Assembly (NCBI RefSeq): GCF_000280495.2
Contig: NZ_CP018016.1
Location: 4,712,001-4,776,000 of the forward strand
Source: Kosakonia radicincitans DSM 16656
GTDB lineage: Bacteria; Pseudomonadota; Gammaproteobacteria; Enterobacterales; Enterobacteriaceae
DNA: 64,000 bases
Reading direction: 5' to 3'
The notes under the pieces are model-generated. The model ran no database searches and was not told the origin of the DNA. It worked only from the letters and a program-made list of their open reading frames with translations. The position numbers and the translations under genes are program-made. This document shows positions 57,994 through 64,000 of the stretch, piece after piece (position 1 is the first letter of the stretch; every line of letters begins with the position of its first letter).

Positions 57994-58980
57994 ATGAAAA
58001 CACAGCGTGTCGTTATCACTCCCGGCGAGCCCGCCGGGATTGGTCCGGATCTGGTGGTTCAGCTCGCCCAGCGTGACTGGCCGGTTGAACTGGTTATCTG
58101 TGCAGACGCGACGCTGTTAGCCGACCGGGCAGCCCTGCTCGGTCTGCCGTTGCAGTTTCGGGATTACGATCCCGCAGCTGCTGCGGTTGCGCAGCAAGCC
58201 GGTACGTTAACCGTGCTGCCCCTCGCTCTGCATGCGCCGGTAACGCCGGGCGTACTCAACCCTCTTAATGGCCCTTATGTTGTGGAAACCCTTGCCCGCG
58301 CCTGCGACGGCTGCCTGAACGGTGAATTTGCTGCGCTGGTAACCGGCCCGGTACATAAAGGGGTGATCAACGACGCGGGTACGCCGTTTACCGGGCACAC
58401 AGAGTTTTTCGAGGAGCGCTCGCACGCCGCCAAAGTGGTGATGATGCTGGCCACCGAAGAGTTACGCGTTGCGCTGGCAACCACCCATTTGCCGCTCAAA
58501 GACGTAGCACAGGCCATTACGCCAGCACTGTTACGCGAGGTTATTCACATTCTGCACGGGGATTTACAGCAGAAATTTGGTATCCGCCATCCGCACATTC
58601 TGGTCTGCGGGCTGAATCCACACGCAGGTGAAGGCGGGCACATGGGGACGGAAGAGATCGAGACGATCATTCCTGTGCTGGAAGAAATGCGGGCCAGCGG
58701 TATGAATTTGAGCGGTCCATTGCCTGCCGATACGCTGTTTCAGCCCAAATACCTTGATAATGCCGACGCCGTACTGGCGATGTACCACGATCAGGGCCTG
58801 CCCGTGCTAAAATACCAGGGATTTGGCCGCGGCGTGAATATCACTCTCGGTTTACCTTTTATTCGCACATCCGTTGACCACGGCACCGCGCTGGAACTGG
58901 CGGGCCATGGAACAGCAGATGTCGGCAGTTTTATTACGGCGCTTAACCTCGCCATCAAAATGATTGTTAATACTCAATGA
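57994..58980 (+). CDS. pdxA: 4-hydroxythreonine-4-phosphate dehydrogenase PdxA
   Basis: PdxA oxidises 4-phosphohydroxy-L-threonine with NAD+, giving the aminoacetone phosphate that PdxJ uses to make pyridoxine 5'-phosphate. The 328-residue protein begins [19 protein letters not shown] and carries the metal-binding histidines in [21 protein letters not shown] and [12 protein letters not shown]. It starts the base after surA ends and overlaps rsmA by four bases (ATGA). Confidence 0.97.
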   Translation: MKTQRVVITPGEPAGIGPDLVVQLAQRDWPVELVICADATLLADRAALLGLPLQFRDYDPAAAAVAQQAGTLTVLPLALHAPVTPGVLNPLNGPYVVETLARACDGCLNGEFAALVTGPVHKGVINDAGTPFTGHTEFFEERSHAAKVVMMLATEELRVALATTHLPLKDVAQAITPALLREVIHILHGDLQQKFGIRHPHILVCGLNPHAGEGGHMGTEEIETIIPVLEEMRASGMNLSGPLPADTLFQPKYLDNADAVLAMYHDQGLPVLKYQGFGRGVNITLGLPFIRTSVDHGTALELAGHGTADVGSFITALNLAIKMIVNTQ

Positions 58981-59798
58981 CTAATCGAGTCCATCAGGGC
59001 CACTTAGCCCGTAAACGCTTCGGGCAAAACTTTCTCCACGACCAGTTCGTGATCGACAGCATCGTATCGGCCATCAACCCGCAAAAGGGTCAGGCGATGG
59101 TTGAAATCGGCCCAGGCCTTGGCGCACTGACCGAACCGGTTGGCGAACGTCTGGATAAGCTGACAGTTATCGAACTTGACCGCGATCTGGCTGCACGCCT
59201 GCAAACACATCCGTTCCTCGCGCCAAAACTGACAATTTATCAGCAAGATGCGATGACCATGAATTTTGGCGAGCTTTCACAGACGCTCGGCCAGCCGCTG
59301 CGTGTTTTCGGCAACCTGCCGTATAACATCTCCACACCATTGATGTTCCATCTGTTTAGCTATACTGATGCCATTGCCGATATGCACTTTATGTTGCAGA
59401 AAGAGGTGGTAAATCGTCTGGTTGCAGGACCAAACAGTAAGGCGTATGGTCGGTTAAGCGTGATGGCGCAGTACTACTGTCAGGTTATTCCGGTGCTGGA
59501 AGTGCCGCCGACAGCGTTCGCGCCGCCGCCGAAGGTGGATTCTGCCGTGGTTCGTCTGGTGCCGCATACTACGTTGCCGCATCCGGTCAAAGAGATTCGC
59601 ACGCTGAGCCGCATTACCACCGAAGCCTTTAACCAGCGTCGTAAAACCATCCGCAATAGCCTCGGCAATGTGTTTACGGTTGAGGTGCTGGCATCGCTGG
59701 GGATCGACCCGACGATGCGCGCGGAAAATATCTCTGTTGCGCAGTACTGTCAGTTAGCCAACTACCTGACGGAAAATGCGCCGCCGAAGGAGAGTTAA
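58977..59798 (+). CDS. rsmA: 16S rRNA dimethyladenosine transferase RsmA (KsgA)
   Basis: RsmA dimethylates A1518 and A1519 of 16S rRNA, a late check in 30S assembly; loss gives kasugamycin resistance. The 273-residue protein has the [11 protein letters not shown] start, the SAM-binding motif [13 protein letters not shown] near residue 43 and the catalytic NLPYNIS near residue 113. It overlaps pdxA by four bases and is followed after three bases by apaG. Confidence 0.97.
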   Translation: MTNRVHQGHLARKRFGQNFLHDQFVIDSIVSAINPQKGQAMVEIGPGLGALTEPVGERLDKLTVIELDRDLAARLQTHPFLAPKLTIYQQDAMTMNFGELSQTLGQPLRVFGNLPYNISTPLMFHLFSYTDAIADMHFMLQKEVVNRLVAGPNSKAYGRLSVMAQYYCQVIPVLEVPPTAFAPPPKVDSAVVRLVPHTTLPHPVKEIRTLSRITTEAFNQRRKTIRNSLGNVFTVEVLASLGIDPTMRAENISVAQYCQLANYLTENAPPKES

Positions 59799-59801
59799 CT
59801 C

Positions 59802-60179
59802 ATGATCAATTCGCCCCGAGTTTGTGTTCAGGTACAAAGCGTCTACATTGAGTCTCAGTCAACCCCCGACGATGAACGTTATGTGTTTGCTTACACCATC
59901 ACCATCCGGAACCTGGGGCGAACCCCTGTCCAGTTGTTGAAACGCTACTGGCTGATCACCAATGGAAATGGCCGCGAAACGGAAGTACAGGGCGAAGGTG
60001 TCGTCGGTGAACAGCCGCACATTGAGCCGGGCGGCGAATATCAATACACCAGCGGCGCGGTTATTGAGACGCCGATGGGCACCATGCAGGGCCACTACGA
60101 AATGATCGACGCGCAGGGCACTGCGTTTCGCATCGCCGTCCCTGTCTTCCGACTCGCTGTTCCAATACTGATTCATTAA
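59802..60179 (+). CDS. apaG: ApaG, Co2+/Mg2+ efflux-associated protein
   Basis: ApaG is a 125-residue all-beta (fibronectin III-like) protein of unclear function; changes in cobalt and magnesium resistance are reported in relatives, and a pyrophosphate-binding role has been proposed. The family stretch [18 protein letters not shown] and the glycine-rich [19 protein letters not shown] and GTMQGHYEM motifs are intact. It sits between rsmA and apaH with gaps of three and four bases, so it is read as part of that operon. Confidence 0.95.
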   Translation: MINSPRVCVQVQSVYIESQSTPDDERYVFAYTITIRNLGRTPVQLLKRYWLITNGNGRETEVQGEGVVGEQPHIEPGGEYQYTSGAVIETPMGTMQGHYEMIDAQGTAFRIAVPVFRLAVPILIH

Positions 60180-60183
60180 TCCA

Positions 60184-61032
60184 ATGGCTACATATCTGAT
60201 TGGTGACGTTCATGGTTGCTATGATGAACTGATCGCGCTGTTAAAACAGGTTGAATTTTCACCAGAGCAAGACACCCTATGGCTTACCGGCGATTTAGTT
60301 GCCCGTGGGCCGGGGTCGCTGGATGTACTGCGTTACGTAAAATCATTGGGCGACAGCGTACGTATCGTACTGGGCAATCACGATCTGCATCTGCTGGCCG
60401 TCTTTGCCGGTATCAGCCGCAATAAGCCCAAAGACCGGCTCAATTTATTGCTGGAAGCGCCCGACGCCGACGAACTGATCAACTGGCTGCGTCGTCAGCC
60501 GCTGCTGCAAATCGACGAAGAGAAAAAGCTGGTGATGGCGCACGCCGGGATCACCCCGCAGTGGGATTTGCCGACGGCGATACACTGCGCGCGCGATATC
60601 GAAGCGGTGCTCTCCAGCGATTCCTATCCGCTATTCCTGGATGCAATGTATGGCGATCTGCCAAACCACTGGACGCCGGAACTCAGTGGGCTTGCCCGCC
60701 TGCGCTTTATCACTAATGCCTTCACACGTATGCGTTATTGCTTCCCGAACGGGCAGCTGGATATGTACTGCAAGGATATTCCCGAACGTGCTCCTGCACC
60801 GCTTAAACCGTGGTTCTCGATTCCGGGACCGGTTTCTCAGGAGTACAGCATCGTCTTTGGCCACTGGGCATCGCTGGAAGGCGCTGGCACACCGGAAGGG
60901 ATTTACGCGCTGGATACTGGCTGCTGCTGGGGCGGCGTACTGACCTGCCTGCGCTGGGAAGACAAAATGTACTTCACGCAACCGTCAAATCGCCAGATGG
61001 ATTTAGGGGATGGCGAGGCGATAGCCTCTTAA
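60184..61032 (+). CDS. apaH: diadenosine tetraphosphatase ApaH
   Basis: ApaH cleaves Ap4A symmetrically to two ADP and also removes Np4 caps from bacterial mRNA. The 282-residue protein is a PPP-family metallophosphatase: GDVHGCYDE at residues 7-15, [10 protein letters not shown] near 39 and GNHDLHLL near 66 supply the metal ligands and catalytic histidine. It is two residues longer than the E. coli form. It ends the lptD operon and is convergent with folA. Confidence 0.96.
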   Translation: MATYLIGDVHGCYDELIALLKQVEFSPEQDTLWLTGDLVARGPGSLDVLRYVKSLGDSVRIVLGNHDLHLLAVFAGISRNKPKDRLNLLLEAPDADELINWLRRQPLLQIDEEKKLVMAHAGITPQWDLPTAIHCARDIEAVLSSDSYPLFLDAMYGDLPNHWTPELSGLARLRFITNAFTRMRYCFPNGQLDMYCKDIPERAPAPLKPWFSIPGPVSQEYSIVFGHWASLEGAGTPEGIYALDTGCCWGGVLTCLRWEDKMYFTQPSNRQMDLGDGEAIAS

Positions 61033-61038
61033 AGGACT

Positions 61039-61060
61039 CCCCGGCGGCGACCCGCCGGGG
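61039..61060. terminator. GC-rich hairpin between apaH and folA
   Basis: CCCCGGCGG (61039-61047) and CCGCCGGGG (61052-61060) form a perfect 9-base stem with a four-base loop between convergent genes, six bases before the folA stop. No strong T run follows on either side, so it may act as a barrier or 3'-end protector. Confidence 0.55.
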
Positions 61061-61066
61061 GACATC

Positions 61067-61546
<480 letters not shown>

Positions 61547-61579
61547 TCATTCATTCCTGGATGCAAAAAAATTGTCGCC

Positions 61580-61585
61580 ACTATA
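61580..61585 (-). promoter_or_regulatory. putative folA -10 box
   Basis: On the minus strand CCGTATAGTGGCGACAATTT precedes folA; TATAGT (61580-61585) resembles the -10 of the E. coli folA promoter and its flanks. The -35 is weak. The rest of the 187-base gap to kefC shows no gene. Confidence 0.4.
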
Positions 61586-61733
61586 CGGAAAGCACAATCT
61601 TTCGTCGATGGGGGGCAAGGCAAAGGATAAGAAAATTTTTCATTCTGCTGGCGATACCGCAACCTGTTGCTGCACCGCCAGCTTTCCACTCGCTTTAATT
61701 CAAAACGTTACCCGTAAACCACTCTGAACAGGT

Positions 61734-63596
61734 TCACGCCTGCGGTTTCACCGCCGGTTCGTCTGCCGGATCGTCCGTATGCCGCCCCTCTTCCGTTCCC
61801 TGCCAGCCATGACGCTGCGTTAACGAAAGATGTGCGCGATCCTCTGAGATGATTTCCGTCAACATGGCGCTGGTGCGCTTAAACACGGCAGCGCGCGCCT
61901 GCGCATCATTCTCGACCTGCGCCATCTCTTCCACCATCGACGTATTGAAACGGCGGAAATGGTCGGCGCGCTCGCGGGCTTCATAGGGGCCTAATCCTAA
62001 CCCTTCCAGCGCCAGACGCCCGGTTTTCAGCGCCGCTTCGAAGGTTTCACGTTCCGGTCTGTCGACGCCAGCCTGTCGCAGGCGAATATAGTGATCGACA
62101 TCGCGAGCGCGGGCAATAATGCGCAGATCCGGGAAGTGCTCTTTTGCCAGCTCAGTCAATTGCAGGCTGGCCTGTGGATCGTCAATCGCATTAATCAACA
62201 CCTCAGCACGCCCGGCACCGGCGGACTCCAGCAGATCGACGCGCGTGGCATCACCGTAGAAAACTTTCATGCCGAATTTACGCAGCGTTTCGATATGATC
62301 GGGATCGTGGTCAAGCACCACCATTTTCACGCCGCTGGAAAGTAACAGACGCCCGGCGATCTGACCAAAACGACCAAATCCGGCGATGATCACCCGCGCC
62401 TCTTCTTCATCGATCTCATCGGCTTCGCGCTCCTGCTGTGAACCGGCAGTTTCCAGCCGCGCCAGCAGTACCAGCAGGACTGGCGTCGCCGCCATTGATA
62501 ACGCAACCGTCAGCGTTAGCGCTTTCGCCCATTCTGGATCGAGCACCTGTGCAGTTTGCGCGGCGCCAAACACCACAAAGGCGAATTCACTCCCCTGCCC
62601 CAGCAGCGCGGCAAACCACATCCGCTGTTTACCCGGCACACGTAACGGACGGGCGATCAGCCACAGCACCACGCTTTTAATCACCAGGAAACCCACCAGC
62701 AACAGCAGGATACGCAGCGGGTGCGTCACCAGCGTACCGAAGTCGATGGACATGCCGACGCCAATAAAGAACAATCCAAGCAGCAGGCCTTTAAACGGTT
62801 CGATGTCGCTTTCCAGCGCGTGACGGTATTCAGAGCTGGCCAGTAACACCCCGGCAAGGAAGGCGCCCATCGCCATCGACAATCCCGCCTCTTCCAGCAA
62901 TAACCCAAAGCCGAACACCAGAAACAGCGCCACGGCGCAGAACACTTCCCGCAGCCCGGAGCGAGCGACAAAGCGTAGCGCCGGACGCGCGACATAACGC
63001 CCAATCAACACCACCAGCGCCAGTGCGCCCACCACTTTCAGCGCCGAAAGGGTAAACGCGCTCAACGTCATCGCACCGCCGCTGGCCGCCAGCAGCGGAA
63101 TCATCGCCACCAGCGGGATTGCCGCGATATCCTGGAACAGCAGCACCGAGAAGGCGCTGCGCCCCATCTGCGAAACTGTCAGGTTGCGTTCATTCATCGC
63201 CTGCATGGCAATCGCGGTGGAAGAGAGCGCCAGCGTCAGACCAATCAGCAGCGCCACCGGCCACGCCAGCCCCAGCAGGGCGCAAAACACGCCAAGCAGC
63301 AGGCCACAACTCACCATTTGCAGCGCGCCGCCGCCAAACACCGAGGCGCGCAACTTCCACAATCGTTGCGGATCCAGCTCAAGACCAATCACGAAAAGCA
63401 TCAGCACCACGCCAATTTCGGCGAAATGGAGAATGGATTCGGCATCGGTGACCAGGCGCAATCCCCACGGCCCAATAATGCCACCGGCAATCAGGTAGCC
63501 AAGCACCGACCCCAGCCCCAATCGTACAGCGATGGGAACAACCAGCGCGGCCGACCCCAGGTAGATCAGCGCCTGTATTAATGAATGGCTATCCAT
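61734..63596 (-). CDS. kefC: glutathione-regulated K+/H+ antiporter KefC
   Basis: KefC releases potassium in exchange for protons when glutathione adducts of electrophiles bind, acidifying the cytosol for protection. I choose the ATG at 63596 (620 residues, [14 protein letters not shown]), matching E. coli; the frame stays open to 63692 but would read through kefF. A CPA2-type membrane domain (about 1-380, about twelve helices, with [10 protein letters not shown] and [15 protein letters not shown]) is followed by a cytosolic KTN/RCK domain from about 400. That domain has the nucleotide motif [14 protein letters not shown]. It overlaps kefF by eight bases. Confidence 0.97.
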   Translation of the reverse strand: MDSHSLIQALIYLGSAALVVPIAVRLGLGSVLGYLIAGGIIGPWGLRLVTDAESILHFAEIGVVLMLFVIGLELDPQRLWKLRASVFGGGALQMVSCGLLLGVFCALLGLAWPVALLIGLTLALSSTAIAMQAMNERNLTVSQMGRSAFSVLLFQDIAAIPLVAMIPLLAASGGAMTLSAFTLSALKVVGALALVVLIGRYVARPALRFVARSGLREVFCAVALFLVFGFGLLLEEAGLSMAMGAFLAGVLLASSEYRHALESDIEPFKGLLLGLFFIGVGMSIDFGTLVTHPLRILLLLVGFLVIKSVVLWLIARPLRVPGKQRMWFAALLGQGSEFAFVVFGAAQTAQVLDPEWAKALTLTVALSMAATPVLLVLLARLETAGSQQEREADEIDEEEARVIIAGFGRFGQIAGRLLLSSGVKMVVLDHDPDHIETLRKFGMKVFYGDATRVDLLESAGAGRAEVLINAIDDPQASLQLTELAKEHFPDLRIIARARDVDHYIRLRQAGVDRPERETFEAALKTGRLALEGLGLGPYEARERADHFRRFNTSMVEEMAQVENDAQARAAVFKRTSAMLTEIISEDRAHLSLTQRHGWQGTEEGRHTDDPADEPAVKPQA

Positions 63597-64000
63597 GTGC
63601 CGCCTCCTGCCACTCCAGCAAACGTTGTTTGTAATGACGCGCCTGCGCCTGCAGGGTTTCATCGTCGCAAATAAAGGTACAGTGCACGGCAAAAGGCGGT
63701 AACCAGTTCATCCCGCAGTAAATCGCTGTTGCCTGCAATGGCTGCGAAAGCACATCAAAGCCGGGGTGCGATCCGATATCAAAATGGTGGTCGCCGCCGC
63801 CAGTGGTCACAGCCCACATCACGTTTTTGCCTTTAAGCGCGGTGCCCTCATGACCATAGGCCCAGCCATGCGACAACACTTTATCCAGCCAGAGTTTCAG
63901 CAACGGCGGAACGCTGTACCACTGCATCGGATGCTGCCAGATAACCAGCGAAGCGCGGGAAAGCGCCTCCTGCTCGGCGGCCACATCAATATTAAAGTCA
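63589..64000 (-). CDS. kefF: KefF, quinone oxidoreductase subunit of KefC (5' end beyond window)
   Basis: KefF is a flavodoxin-fold NAD(P)H:quinone oxidoreductase that binds KefC and is needed for its full activity. Only the C-terminal 137 or so residues are in the window, cut at base 64000; the full E. coli protein has 176. The visible part has [32 protein letters not shown] and the tail [14 protein letters not shown]. The GTG at 63984 is an internal valine and not the start. Its 3' end overlaps kefC by eight bases. Confidence 0.95.
   Translation of the reverse strand, partial: DFNIDVAAEQEALSRASLVIWQHPMQWYSVPPLLKLWLDKVLSHGWAYGHEGTALKGKNVMWAVTTGGGDHHFDIGSHPGFDVLSQPLQATAIYCGMNWLPPFAVHCTFICDDETLQAQARHYKQRLLEWQEAAHG

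Noticed and set aside
63596..63692. 32-residue N-terminal extension of KefC
   Set aside because: It would read through the kefF end; MDSHSLIQ is the conserved start.

Overview
The window is chromosomal core DNA of a member of the Enterobacteriaceae. Gene content, order and protein lengths match the kefF-to-coaE stretch of the Escherichia coli chromosome, read in the opposite orientation. Small differences from E. coli place it outside that species, in the Citrobacter/Enterobacter/Kosakonia/Kluyvera/Salmonella neighbourhood: an AraC that ends early, a SgrT about 50 residues long, a short araA-araD spacer and scattered residue changes. I cannot fix the genus from sequence alone. I see no prophage, insertion sequence, CRISPR array, tRNA or rRNA gene.

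Layout. Bases 1-1738 carry coaE-zapD-yacG on the plus strand. Bases 1765-5485 carry mutT, secA and its translation-arrest regulator secM on the minus strand. Bases 5765-23630 hold lpxC and the whole dcw (division and cell wall) cluster on the minus strand: mraZ-rsmH-ftsL-ftsI-murE-murF-mraY-murD-ftsW-murG-murC-ddlB-ftsQ-ftsA-ftsZ. It is read from a promoter upstream of mraZ, with most genes overlapping or nearly touching. Cra, ilvIH and leuO follow on the minus strand. LeuO diverges from the leucine operon leuL-leuABCD on the plus strand, which has an attenuator.

After leuD comes the glucose-phosphate stress module (setA, sgrS/sgrT on minus; sgrR on plus), then the TPP-riboswitch-controlled thiamine transporter thiBPQ, the DedA protein yabI, and the arabinose regulon (araC divergent from araBAD) with its operators preserved. 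LexA-controlled polB, rapA and rluA follow. Then come djlA (minus) and the envelope/RNA-modification operon lptD-surA-pdxA-rsmA-apaG-apaH (plus). The window ends with folA, kefC and a kefF gene cut by the window edge, all on minus.

Functionally the region gathers precursor synthesis and assembly of peptidoglycan, septation, protein export, outer-membrane assembly, leucine/valine synthesis, carbon-stress control and pentose use. Regulatory RNA and leader mechanisms are dense: SecM arrest, the leu attenuator, the SgrS sRNA with its embedded peptide gene, and a THI-box riboswitch. There is no convincing undescribed multi-gene system here. The items worth a second look are small regulatory or residue-level departures in otherwise well-known loci.
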